The notes under the pieces: model-generated | Told to the model about the DNA's origin: nothing | Seen by the model: the letters and a program-made list of their open reading frames with translations, nothing else | Database searches by the model: none | Source: Bog-159 sp035499555 | Lineage (GTDB): Bacteria; Acidobacteriota; Terriglobia; Bryobacterales; Bryobacteraceae | DNA length: 64,000 bases | NCBI GenBank assembly: GCA_035499555.1 | Contig: DATJYO010000064.1 | Span: 346,277 to 410,276 of the forward strand | Direction of reading: 5' to 3' | Program-made: the position numbers and the translations under genes | Shown here: one piece after another, positions 15,642 to 24,474 of the stretch | Layout: each line of letters opens with the position of its first letter | Numbering within the stretch: the stretch's first letter is position 1

Positions 15642-17474
15642 CTACTCTCCGACTTCCAAAAACGCTCCCGCCGGCGAACTGGTTCCTCCGATACTGACCT
15701 GGATCGTCTGCGGGCCCGGCTCCAAACCGCTCGGAACCGCGAATGTCACTTGGTACAATCCCGCGTAAGTAGGCGAGACTCCCACGTACAGCGGTGTTAT
15801 GGGATTGCCGCCCAGAGTTACGGCGGCATTGCCCACCTGGGCCGCGGCAGCCGCCAGGACGCCGGGCGTCTGCGGCGGCGTGGTCTGGCCGAAGCCAACA
15901 CCGAAAAGGGTCACGATTTCGCCGGCTTGCGCGGGCCTAAATGCCGCCCCGGCAATCAGGCCGGCCGCCCCGATATAGGCCCCGGTCGTGTTATCTACCG
16001 CGGCCACCGGGTTCTGCCCGTTCGCATTATGCACGAAGTAAAGAAACTCCGGCGCGGCTGGCGCCACCGAAACCGTCACCGGTGCGCTGGATGCCTGGTT
16101 GGGCTGCCCACAATTGCTGATCACCGACACCTTTATGCTGCCGCTGGCCGGAACCGCCGGCACTTGCGCGTTGATCTGCGTCGCCGAGACATAAGTCAGC
16201 GGCGCCATGGCGCTGCCCACCTCGACGCACGTATGCGCCGCATTGGTAACCAGGGCGCCACCGACTGCGGCGGGTTCGAGCGCTGTTCCGGCCGGCGCGA
16301 ATCCGGCGCCGAATACGGAAAACAGGCCATTCGTGCTGATCGTGATCACCAGCGGCACGCTCAGTCCCGACCCATCCACGCTGGTAATGGCGGGGGACAG
16401 CGGCGCCGGCGTGAGCAGCCACACGATGTCGTTGAAGCGATCGGCTACGTACAGGTTGCCGGAGGGGACCGTCACGATTTGCCAGGGTTGGCTGATCGAT
16501 ACATGGGTGGCCGGACCGCTGTCGCCACTGTAGCTCCCGCCGCCGTCTCCCGCAATCGTGAAGATCGTGCCATTCGTCAGCACTTCGCGCACCACATTGT
16601 TGCCCGAGTCCGAGATATACAGGTTCCCCGATGCATCCAGCGCCAGGTCGCCCGGATTGTTGAATTGGGCGCTGCGCGCCGGGCCGCCGTCACCGGAATA
16701 GCCGGCCTTGTCCGGTTGCCCGGCAATCGTGGTGATGTTACCGCTCGGGTCTATCTTGCGGATGATGTGGTTGCCCATATCCGCGATGTATAGGTTACCG
16801 GCGTCGAAGACCACATCGTCGGGAAAAGTGAACTTGGCGTTGCTGGCGGGGCCGCCATCGCCTGCGTAGCCGTGTACTTGCGGCTGCCCGGCAATGGTCG
16901 TAATGATGCCTTTGCTGTCGATCTTGCGGATAATGTCGTTGCAGTTGTCCGCCACATAGATGTTGTGCGCCGCGTCCAATGCCAAACCGGATGGCTGGCA
17001 AAGCTTGGCATCCACGGCGGGGCCGCCATCGCCCGCGTACCCGCCGAAGCCCGGCTGGCCGGCCAGTATCGTCAGGGTCCCGGTAGCATCGACTTTCTCG
17101 ATGGCGCCCGATTTGTCGGCGATATACAGGGTTCCGGCCGAATCGACGGCTAAACCGGCGGGTTGCATTCCGGAATCTAAGGCCGGACCGTTTTCTGGCG
17201 TCAACTTGCCGTTTCCCGCGTACGTGCTTATGGTGCCGGTCGACGTCACCTTGCGGATCCGGTTGTTGCCCTGGTCGGAGATGTAGATATTGCCGTTGGC
17301 ATCCACGGCCACACCGAACGGGCCGGTCATCTCCGCGCTGGCGGCCGGTCCACCATCGCCGCTGTAACCCCGGTTGCTGTTGCCCGCTGCCGCAGAGATT
17401 GTGAACTCCGGCCCGTTCTGCGCCCAGGCGGCCGTGGCGAGAAACGCGATTCCCATCCAATACTTGGCCATCAT
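15642..17474 (-). CDS. Secreted NHL-repeat beta-propeller with Solibacter-type C-terminal domain
   Basis: The protein has 610 residues with a signal peptide (WMGIAFLATAAWA). Residues 30-345 are six NHL repeats, each about 56 residues and carrying GYSGDGGPA- or GYAGDGGPA-like and IRKI-type segments, forming a six-bladed propeller. The C-terminal 250 residues contain the tandem beta domain ending in GLEPGPQTIQVSIGG, a module (TIGR03437 family) strongly enriched in Solibacter and relatives. No enzyme motif is present. A role in binding extracellular or cell-surface ligands is inferred. It converges on the polyferredoxin gene. Confidence 0.85.
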   Translation of the reverse strand: MMAKYWMGIAFLATAAWAQNGPEFTISAAAGNSNRGYSGDGGPAASAEMTGPFGVAVDANGNIYISDQGNNRIRKVTSTGTISTYAGNGKLTPENGPALDSGMQPAGLAVDSAGTLYIADKSGAIEKVDATGTLTILAGQPGFGGYAGDGGPAVDAKLCQPSGLALDAAHNIYVADNCNDIIRKIDSKGIITTIAGQPQVHGYAGDGGPASNAKFTFPDDVVFDAGNLYIADMGNHIIRKIDPSGNITTIAGQPDKAGYSGDGGPARSAQFNNPGDLALDASGNLYISDSGNNVVREVLTNGTIFTIAGDGGGSYSGDSGPATHVSISQPWQIVTVPSGNLYVADRFNDIVWLLTPAPLSPAITSVDGSGLSVPLVITISTNGLFSVFGAGFAPAGTALEPAAVGGALVTNAAHTCVEVGSAMAPLTYVSATQINAQVPAVPASGSIKVSVISNCGQPNQASSAPVTVSVAPAAPEFLYFVHNANGQNPVAAVDNTTGAYIGAAGLIAGAAFRPAQAGEIVTLFGVGFGQTTPPQTPGVLAAAAAQVGNAAVTLGGNPITPLYVGVSPTYAGLYQVTFAVPSGLEPGPQTIQVSIGGTSSPAGAFLEVGE

Positions 17475-17769
17475 GAGTGAGCTTCCCTCCGTTATGCAGG
17501 CGTAAATCCGCCGGTAATGCCCTCACGATGAAACGATGTGGAGGAATCGCAAACATGCGGCCGGCCTCCGACGAGACCGGCATTCTTAATGGGCCTGGCA
17601 GCGGCCGGTGGGCGCGCAATGGCGCGGCCGGCCTGGCCGATTTTCGGGGGCCTCGTGCAAGCCCGCTTGCGAACGCCGTCCGCGGCTTTGGAAAAGCCGT
17701 GAATACGAATCAAACGGCAATAGTGGTATAAAAGAAGCGTAATATCTGGTTTGTTTTTGGGGTGCCCGT
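17475..17769. promoter_or_regulatory. 295-base divergent intergenic region with hairpin
   Basis: This gap separates the divergent NHL-protein and DUF362 genes and holds no convincing gene. A compact perfect hairpin, CGGCTTT (17683-17689) with AAAGCCG (17693-17699) around a 3-base loop, lies on the DUF362 side. It is followed by the AT-rich stretch leading to that gene, including TATAAA at 17727-17732. No good -35 hexamer is placed for it. The hairpin could act in the leader or as an operator; this is inference. Confidence 0.35.
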
Positions 17770-18711
17770 ATGCGTTTCCTGACCACCCGGCGGGACCTCC
17801 TGATGGCGTGCCTGGCGGCGCCGTGGCAGGCTCGCGCCACGCCGCCATCGCGCGTCGCGATCGCCCGTGAGCCCATGATGCGCACGGCCGCAGGCACTCC
17901 CGATTCGAGCCGCGTACTAAAAGCCCTGGATCGCGCCGTCGAGGGCTGCTGCGGCGGCTGGCACCAGGTGGCCCGTCCCGGTGAAACCGTCGGGCTCAAG
18001 GTGAACTGCCTGGCGGGACGCGGCGCCTCTACGCGGGTCGCCCTGGTCGAAGCCATCTGCGAGCGCCTGCAACAGGCCGGCACGCCGGCGCGCAACATTG
18101 TCATCTGGGACCGCTTGAACGCGGACCTGGAAAGCGCAGGCTTCCGTATTGAATCGCGCGCCGGCCACATCCGCTGCCTGGGCAACGACGCTCTGGGGTA
18201 TGGCGGCGAACTGGCGATATTCGGCAGCGCCGGCAGCCTGCTCGCCAAAGCGGTCACCGAAATCTGCGACGTGGTGATTAATCTGCCGGTAATGAAGGAT
18301 CACGGGATCGTGGGTGTCACCATGGCGCTGAAGAACGCGTTCGGCGCCATACACAATCCGAATAAGTATCACACCAACGCCGGCGATCCTTACGTGGCCG
18401 ACGTCAACATGTTCGAGCCGATCCGCCGCAAGATGCGCCTGCACATCTGCGACGCGATGGTGGCGCAATACGAAGGCGGGCCGTCCTACATGCCGCAGTG
18501 GGCTTGGCCGGAGAACGCTCTGCTGGTCTCGCGCGATCCGGTGGCGCTCGATTACACCGGCTGGCAGATCATCGAGCGCAAGCGCGCCGAGAAGGGCCTC
18601 CCCACGCTGAAGGCTGCCCGCCGCGAGCCGGTCTATATAGCTTCCGCGGCGGACGCCGCCCACCGGTTGGGGACCAACGATCCGCGCCGGATCGAGCAGG
18701 TGGAAGTATGA
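17770..18711 (+). CDS. Tat-exported DUF362 protein (first of two)
   Basis: The protein has 313 residues. It starts MRFLTTRRDLLMACLAAPW, a Tat-like signal with R7-R8. DUF362 features follow: GLKVNCLAGRGASTR, VVINLPVMKDHGIVGVTMALKN and SRDPVALDYTGWQII. Here the family has no attached ferredoxin domain. DUF362 proteins are repeatedly found next to radical SAM and AmmeMemoRadiSam genes; their reaction is not established. The stop overlaps the amrS start by 4 bases, so it is translationally coupled to the radical SAM enzyme and is probably a functional partner. Confidence 0.85.
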   Translation: MRFLTTRRDLLMACLAAPWQARATPPSRVAIAREPMMRTAAGTPDSSRVLKALDRAVEGCCGGWHQVARPGETVGLKVNCLAGRGASTRVALVEAICERLQQAGTPARNIVIWDRLNADLESAGFRIESRAGHIRCLGNDALGYGGELAIFGSAGSLLAKAVTEICDVVINLPVMKDHGIVGVTMALKNAFGAIHNPNKYHTNAGDPYVADVNMFEPIRRKMRLHICDAMVAQYEGGPSYMPQWAWPENALLVSRDPVALDYTGWQIIERKRAEKGLPTLKAARREPVYIASAADAAHRLGTNDPRRIEQVEV

Positions 18712-19784
18712 ACCGGCGCCGCTTCCTCATGGCCGCAACGCTGCCGTGTCTCGCCGCGGAGCCCGATGCGCAATTTATTCGCGAGGCGCGGTTCTACGAC
18801 AAGCTGCCGCACAAGAAGATCAAGTGCCGGCTCTGCCCGCGCGCGTGCGTCATCGACGATCGGGAACGCGGCTATTGCGGCGCGCGCGAGAATCGCGGTG
18901 GCATTTACTACACGCTGGTGCACTCGCGGGTGGTCAGCGCGCACATCGACCCGATCGAGAAGAAGCCGTTCTTCCACTTCATGCCTGGCGCCATGGCTTT
19001 TTCTATGGCTACCGCCGGCTGCAACGTCAACTGCAAAATGTGCCAGAACTGGGAGATCTCCCAGGTGCGGCCGGAGCAGGTGCGGGCGACCTACCTGGCG
19101 CCGCGGGACGTGGCCGCCATCGCCAAACAGAACCACTGCCCGGTAATCGCGTACACCTACAGCGAACCGGTTATTTTCTACGAATACATGATCGACTGCG
19201 CGGAGGCCGGGCACGCCGCCGGCGTGAAAAGTGCGGTCGTGAGCGGCGGCTATATCCAGCAGGAGCCGCTCGAAAAGCTCTGCCCGCGCGTGGACGCGAT
19301 TAAGGTGGATCTGAAAGGCTTCACCCAGAAGTTCTACACCGAAGTGGTGAACGGCGAGTTGAAGCCGGTGCTGGACGCACTGGTCACCATGCGGCGGCTG
19401 GGAATCTGGACCGAGATCGTGTACCTGGTGGTGCCCACGCTGAACGACACGGACGCGGAGTTTCAAAGTGCGGCGCGCTGGGTGCGCACGGAACTGGGTC
19501 CCGACGTGCCGCTGCATTTCACACGTTTCCATCCCGAATACCTGCTGAAGAACCTGCCCGTCACGCCGTTGAAGACCTTGGAGCGGGCCAAGGCTATCGG
19601 CGACGCGGAGGGCTTGCATTACGCATACATCGGCAACGTGCCGGGGCACCCGGCCGAAAACACCTATTGCCCAAAGTGCCGGCGCGCGGTAGTGGAGCGC
19701 ACCGGTTTCATGGTGAACGGCATGCACCTGCACAACGGCAAGTGCGAGTACTGCCGCGAGATGATCGCGGGTGTGTGGTCGTAA
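18708..19784 (+). CDS. amrS: AmmeMemoRadiSam system radical SAM enzyme, with Tat-like N-terminus
   Basis: The protein has 358 residues. The radical SAM cluster motif CNVNCKMC (C105, C109, C112) binds the 4Fe-4S centre and S-adenosylmethionine. An N-terminal cysteine group (CRLCPRAC, 40-47, and CGARENRGG at 57) and a C-terminal one (CPKC, CEYC) match AmrS/PflA-related proteins of this system. Residues 1-18 read MNRRRFLMAATLPCLAAE, which fits the Tat consensus RRxFL; this is odd for a SAM-dependent enzyme. The gene starts inside the DUF362 stop and is followed by the hydrolase and the amrB-amrA fusion. The start is fixed by the overlap, although a shorter cytosolic form from a later start cannot be excluded. 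Confidence 0.9.
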   Translation: MNRRRFLMAATLPCLAAEPDAQFIREARFYDKLPHKKIKCRLCPRACVIDDRERGYCGARENRGGIYYTLVHSRVVSAHIDPIEKKPFFHFMPGAMAFSMATAGCNVNCKMCQNWEISQVRPEQVRATYLAPRDVAAIAKQNHCPVIAYTYSEPVIFYEYMIDCAEAGHAAGVKSAVVSGGYIQQEPLEKLCPRVDAIKVDLKGFTQKFYTEVVNGELKPVLDALVTMRRLGIWTEIVYLVVPTLNDTDAEFQSAARWVRTELGPDVPLHFTRFHPEYLLKNLPVTPLKTLERAKAIGDAEGLHYAYIGNVPGHPAENTYCPKCRRAVVERTGFMVNGMHLHNGKCEYCREMIAGVWS

Positions 19785-19806
19785 GAAACTCGCAGGAGGA
19801 GGTCAA

Positions 19807-20883
19807 ATGAGGACCCGAATCGCAGCCGGTATCTCGATCTCACTCGCTCTCGTCGTGATGCTTGCCCTGTTCGCCTGGTATTGGATGGGCCAACCCAACT
19901 ACCGGCCGGGCCGGCTGCACTTGAGCGCGCTGTTGCAGCCTCCGCCGCAGGTGACCGATGGGGATTCCTGGAGCATGGGGAACAACATCCGGCTGCATCA
20001 TTTCGCCGACGGGGCTGGCTCGAACGTGCTGGTGGTGCACGGCGGTCCGGGCTACCCGATGCATGAGCCGCCGGCCGGACTGCACGCGCTCGCCACCCAG
20101 CACCGCTTCCACTATTACGACCAACGCGGCTGCGGCAAGTCGAGCCGTCCGGTGGACCGCTTTGTGGCACACAGCTTCTACCAGAACTCCCTGGAATTGG
20201 AAGCCGCTCTGGGGTTAGGTACGCAGGTGGCCGATATCGAGCGTATCCGCCGGATACTCGGCGATGACAAGCTGATTTTGTTCGGTCATTCCTTCGGCGG
20301 ATTCCTGGCGGCCCTGTACGCGGCGGAGTTCCCGGAGCACGTGAAGGCGCTGGTATTGGTGGCGCCGGCCGATGTGCTGGTCCTGCCGGCAAAAGGCGGC
20401 GGCCTCTTCGCGCAGGTACGCGCTGCGCTGCCCGCCGGACGCCAGGCGCCTTACAACGCGTTTGTGAGCCACTATCTGAACTTCGGCCACATCTTCAATC
20501 TGTCGGAAACCGAACTGGCCGCCATGAACCGCGAGTTCGCCAACTACTACGCGGAAGCCGCCGCGGCGCGCGGAATCGCGCTGCCGTCGACGGAAGCGCC
20601 CGCCGACGCGGGCGGCTGGATGGTGCAGGCCATGTACCTGAGCATGGGCCGCTGGCACGATTACCGCGATGCGTTGCGGCGCGTGGCGGCGCCCGTCCTG
20701 GTGATCCATGGCGCGCGCGATTTCCAGACCGCGGCCGAAAGCCGCGTGTACGCCCAGTGTTTCCCGCACGCGCGGTTCACGATCATCCAAAGCGCCGGGC
20801 ATTTCCCCTTCACCGAGCAACCCGCGGAGTTCGCCGGGGTGGTGGGCCAGTTTCTGCGCGAACTCGATCAGGCAAATATATGA
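19807..20883 (+). CDS. Membrane-anchored alpha/beta hydrolase, proline iminopeptidase-like
   Basis: The protein has 358 residues and a strong ribosome-binding site (AGGAGGAGG) 5 bases before the ATG. One N-terminal membrane segment (about 7-26) either anchors it or is a signal. The S33-type features are VVHGGPG (oxyanion loop), YYDQRGCGKS, nucleophile S162 in FGHSFGG, an acid in HGARDFQ and H in SAGHFPF. Members release N-terminal proline or hydrolyse esters and amides. It sits inside the AmmeMemoRadiSam operon, overlapping the amrB-amrA start by 4 bases, so it may process or release the product of that pathway (inference). Confidence 0.85.
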   Translation: MRTRIAAGISISLALVVMLALFAWYWMGQPNYRPGRLHLSALLQPPPQVTDGDSWSMGNNIRLHHFADGAGSNVLVVHGGPGYPMHEPPAGLHALATQHRFHYYDQRGCGKSSRPVDRFVAHSFYQNSLELEAALGLGTQVADIERIRRILGDDKLILFGHSFGGFLAALYAAEFPEHVKALVLVAPADVLVLPAKGGGLFAQVRAALPAGRQAPYNAFVSHYLNFGHIFNLSETELAAMNREFANYYAEAAAARGIALPSTEAPADAGGWMVQAMYLSMGRWHDYRDALRRVAAPVLVIHGARDFQTAAESRVYAQCFPHARFTIIQSAGHFPFTEQPAEFAGVVGQFLRELDQANI

Positions 20884-22472
20884 GGAGAGCCTACTCTTTG
20901 ATCTTCCGCTGCGCCGGCCTCGTGCTGCTATTTCTGCTGTGCTCCACGGGCCACTGCAAGACGCGCGAATCCGAGGCCGTCCGTCCGCCCGCCGTAGCCG
21001 GCTCTTTTTACCCGGCTGACCCGGGCGAGCTCGCCCGGATGATCGACGGATTCCTCTCCAAAGCGGACGGTGTCCCCATCCCGGGGCTGGTGGCGGTGGT
21101 CTCGCCGCATGCCGGCTACATCTACTCCGGGCAAGTCGCGGCTTACACCTACGCCCAGTTGAAGGGCCGCCGGATCGAGCGCGTGGTGCTGATCGCGCCG
21201 TCGCACTACGATGCCTTCCCGTTCTCGGCGGTCTATGATGGCGCGGCCTACCTGACCCCCTTGGGCCGCGTGCCGGTGGATCGCGCATTCGCCGCGCAAC
21301 TGGCCAAATCCAGCCGCCTGATCCAGCTTTCGAGCCGCGGCCACGTGAACTCCGGCGAGCGCGGCGAGCATTCCGTCGAAGTGCAATTGCCTTTTTTGCA
21401 GCGTGTCCTGGGCCCATTCCAGCTTGTGCCGGTGGTCATGGGCGACCAGAGTTACCAGGTCTGCCGTGCACTCGGCCTGGCTCTGGCCAAGATGATTCGC
21501 GGACCGGAGACGTTGATCCTGGCCAGCTCCGATCTGTCCCACTATCACACGTATGACGAAGCCGCGCGCATGGATCACAAGACGCTGCAGGCCATCACCG
21601 AGTGGGACTACCTCAGCATGTCCCGCAATTTCGATCTGCGCACCTGGGAGGCCTGCGGGGGCGGACCCATCATAGCGGCCATGATCGCCGCCGAACGTCT
21701 GGGCGCCAATCAGGCACGCGTGCTGCAGTATGCCAACACCGGCGATGTGACCGGCGACAAGAGCCGCGTCGTAGGCTACGGATCGGTGGTGATGAGCCGT
21801 GACTCCGGCCAGCCGGGCGCCGCTGCGCCCGCCTTTTCGCTCACCCGCGACGAGCGCGAGTGGCTACTCCAGATCGCCCGCAAATCGGTGGAGGCCGTGG
21901 TCCGCGACGGCAAACTGTACGAGTGCTCGCCGGGCACCTTCCAGGCCTTGGCGCGAGAGCGCGGCGCTTTCGTCACCTTGAAAGAGCACGGCATGTTGCG
22001 CGGCTGTATCGGCTACACCTCGCCCGTGAAGCCGCTCTGCGAAGCCGTGCGGGACGTGGCGGCGATGGCGGCCGTGCGCGACCGCCGCTTTCCGCCGGTA
22101 ACGCTGAAGGAACTGGGATCGCTCGAGTACGAGATTTCGGTGCTGTCGCCCCTGCGCCGTGTGCTGGACGTAAAGCAGATCCGGCTGGGCCGCGACGGCC
22201 TGGTGCTGAAGCGCGGCGAGAGCGAAGGACTGTTCCTGCCGCAGGTCCCTGTCGAACAAGGCTGGGACCGGCCCACCTACCTGGAACAGTTGTGCCACAA
22301 AGCCGGGCTGCCGCCCGGAACCTGGAAAGACGACGAGGCTGACCTGTTCTCTTTCACTGCGCTGGTGTTCGGCGAGCATCCCACGCGGACCACCACATGG
22401 GCCCCAGGTTTGCCGCCGCCAGCAACAGGGCCGTATTCAGAAATCCAAATAGCGGGATCAGCCAGGCACTGA
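20880..22472 (+). CDS. amrBA: AmmeMemoRadiSam proteins B and A fused (MEMO1 + AMMECR1 domains)
   Basis: The protein has 530 residues. A hydrophobic N-terminus (SLIFRCAGLVLLFLLCSTG) precedes a MEMO1/AmrB domain, about 35-315, with the conserved metal-site residues H77 (SPHAGY), H109 (APSHYDAF) and C259 (EACGGGP). An AMMECR1/AmrA domain follows, about 327-500, with the diagnostic LRGCIGY motif. MEMO1 binds reduced metal ions; AMMECR1 function is unknown. Together with AmrS these form the predicted AmmeMemoRadiSam modification system. The hydrophobic leader suggests export or lipid anchoring, although the cysteine context is not a perfect lipobox. The last 40 or so codons overlap the convergent membrane synthase gene. 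Confidence 0.9.
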   Translation: MRRAYSLIFRCAGLVLLFLLCSTGHCKTRESEAVRPPAVAGSFYPADPGELARMIDGFLSKADGVPIPGLVAVVSPHAGYIYSGQVAAYTYAQLKGRRIERVVLIAPSHYDAFPFSAVYDGAAYLTPLGRVPVDRAFAAQLAKSSRLIQLSSRGHVNSGERGEHSVEVQLPFLQRVLGPFQLVPVVMGDQSYQVCRALGLALAKMIRGPETLILASSDLSHYHTYDEAARMDHKTLQAITEWDYLSMSRNFDLRTWEACGGGPIIAAMIAAERLGANQARVLQYANTGDVTGDKSRVVGYGSVVMSRDSGQPGAAAPAFSLTRDEREWLLQIARKSVEAVVRDGKLYECSPGTFQALARERGAFVTLKEHGMLRGCIGYTSPVKPLCEAVRDVAAMAAVRDRRFPPVTLKELGSLEYEISVLSPLRRVLDVKQIRLGRDGLVLKRGESEGLFLPQVPVEQGWDRPTYLEQLCHKAGLPPGTWKDDEADLFSFTALVFGEHPTRTTTWAPGLPPPATGPYSEIQIAGSARH

Positions 22473-24474
22473 AGACCAGCGCACCCAGGCAGGACCCGGT
22501 GAGATCCAGCGCGTAAAGCTCTCCGGCATCGCCGTAGATACGCGCCGCGACCGGAAATTGAAGTCCGCCGATCGCGCCCGCGCCCAGGGCCAGGATCGGA
22601 AACAGAACCTGACTCGCCGCCGTGGAAGGCGCCACCACGGCGAACAAGGCGAACATCGCCAGCGGCGCTATAGCCGCGGCCAGTTGCGTGAGCGCCATGG
22701 CGCGGAGCGGTTGGCGCGGCGGCTTGTACCAGGTCCGCCAACTCCCCAGCGCCATGCCCGCCATGAATGCGGCTGTCAGGATCGCCAGTTGCTGGTAGAC
22801 ATAGCCGTAGATCGCTTGAAAGCCCAGCAGCAGCAGCATCTCGAGGCCGATCATGGTGGCGCCCATCACGCCCACGCACACGCCCGTGCGTATCTTCCGG
22901 CGCGACGCTTTGCGCGCCCGGGCGGCGATCACCGCGAAGATTACGGCGCCGCCGGCGATGAGCAACACACGATAATGCCGGTGGAAACGCGTGTTCCACA
23001 AAATCTCGTCGAAGTAATATGCCACGGGCGTGAAATCGCGGTTCACCGGGGTCGCGCGTTGGGGCAGGATCTGCGCCGCCAGATCGCGCATGCGGTCGGG
23101 AGCCATGCGGAACGGCAGGTAGTATTCGCGCACGTAGCTGGTCTGTAAGCGGCGCGCCCTGAGCCTGGCCAGCAGTGCGGGCGCATCTGCCGCCAGCCCG
23201 CCAGGCGCCGCCGTCGCTGCCAGGTGAACGGTTTCGCCGGGGACCGCTGCCACGTACGGAAATACCGCGCGCAGCGACTTATAGATCGACCGCAGGAAAT
23301 TCGCGCGCGCGGGACTGATGTAATTCTCCGACGAGGCGAAATGCAACGACAACACGCCACCACGATTCAGCTTGCGCGCGGCTTCCTGGAAGAACTCGAC
23401 GGTGTAGAAGCGGTTCAACTGCGCGGTTTCGGGCTCGGGCAGATTGACAATGATCACGTCGAAACAACTCTGGCTGGTGCGCAGGAACAGCCGGCCGTCG
23501 GCGTGGTGTAAGCGCACGCGCGGATCCGCGGTCAGCGCGCTCCATTCCCGCGGGAAGCATGCCCGCGCCAACTCGAAGATGGCCGGATCCAGTTCCACGT
23601 AGTCGACGCTTTGCAGAGGCGGATGCAGGAGCGCTTGCGTCACGCTCCCGTTGATGCCGCCGCCGATCAGCAACAAGCTGTGCGGCGCGGGGTGTTCCAG
23701 CAGGGCGTAGTGCACAGCTTCCTCGGCAGCGGCCGGGTCGGGCGAATTGGCGACCACCAGCCCGTTTTCGTACAGGCTGGCGCCGTCCTCGGTGCGCACC
23801 ACGGCCAGATTGCCGTAAGGCGAGTTGCGCACTGCTACGAGATCCAGACCCCGCCACAAGCGCGCCCGCGAGACGGATTCCAGGCGCGGCAGAAGGAACG
23901 GGAAGATCAGCAAGGCCAGGATGGCCCACCGGCGCAGCAGCGCGGCTGCCGCCAGCAGATTCAGCGCGGCCAGCAGCGCGGCGATCTGGAACGGCGTCCA
24001 GAAGCGGACCAGCAGCAGGCCGGCCAGGAGCCCGCCGGCGCCCGCCCCCACGGCTTCCAACAGGTACGCCGATCCTGCATCGCATAACCGCGCCGCGGCC
24101 ACAAAGAGCCCGCCGGAAACAAAGCAGAACAGGCTGAGGGTCACGAAAGTGACCAGGAGCATCGGCAGCGGACCGAGCACCTCGCCGGGCAGGGCCCCCA
24201 GGACACCCCTGGCGCCGCGCACGGCGAAAATCGAGAGGGGGAATGCGGCCGCCAGTACGCATTCCAGACCGGCCATCGAGGCGCGCGGACGCCACCGACG
24301 CGCGGCCAACCGGTCCAGGGAAGCGCTGCCCAGGGCGGTCCAGAGGAGCCAACTGCCGAGCATCAGCCCGAGCGAAATCTCGTTGCCGTAGCACACCACG
24401 ATCAGCTCGCGCATCAGGACAACCTGGGCGATGAGCGAGGTGAAGCCGATCAGGATTATGGCGGCCGGCAGCAT
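22354..24474 (-). CDS. Membrane-bound spermidine-synthase-like protein
   Basis: The protein has 706 residues. Multiple membrane segments occupy roughly 1-200 and 490-700, and between them lies a Rossmann methyltransferase/aminopropyltransferase fold: LLIGGGINGSV, VDYVELDPAIFELA and FDVIIVNLPEPETAQ. In true spermidine synthases the last motif carries a catalytic Asp (D-S-x-D-P); here it is N-L-P-E-P, so polyamine synthesis is doubtful. The fold binds SAM or decarboxylated SAM. The ATG overlaps the stop of the second DUF362 gene by one base. The 3' end overlaps the amrBA gene by 119 bases on the opposite strand. Confidence 0.8.
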   Translation of the reverse strand: MLPAAIILIGFTSLIAQVVLMRELIVVCYGNEISLGLMLGSWLLWTALGSASLDRLAARRWRPRASMAGLECVLAAAFPLSIFAVRGARGVLGALPGEVLGPLPMLLVTFVTLSLFCFVSGGLFVAAARLCDAGSAYLLEAVGAGAGGLLAGLLLVRFWTPFQIAALLAALNLLAAAALLRRWAILALLIFPFLLPRLESVSRARLWRGLDLVAVRNSPYGNLAVVRTEDGASLYENGLVVANSPDPAAAEEAVHYALLEHPAPHSLLLIGGGINGSVTQALLHPPLQSVDYVELDPAIFELARACFPREWSALTADPRVRLHHADGRLFLRTSQSCFDVIIVNLPEPETAQLNRFYTVEFFQEAARKLNRGGVLSLHFASSENYISPARANFLRSIYKSLRAVFPYVAAVPGETVHLAATAAPGGLAADAPALLARLRARRLQTSYVREYYLPFRMAPDRMRDLAAQILPQRATPVNRDFTPVAYYFDEILWNTRFHRHYRVLLIAGGAVIFAVIAARARKASRRKIRTGVCVGVMGATMIGLEMLLLLGFQAIYGYVYQQLAILTAAFMAGMALGSWRTWYKPPRQPLRAMALTQLAAAIAPLAMFALFAVVAPSTAASQVLFPILALGAGAIGGLQFPVAARIYGDAGELYALDLTGSCLGALVFSAWLIPLFGFLNTALLLAAANLGPMWWSAWDARRTPAQ

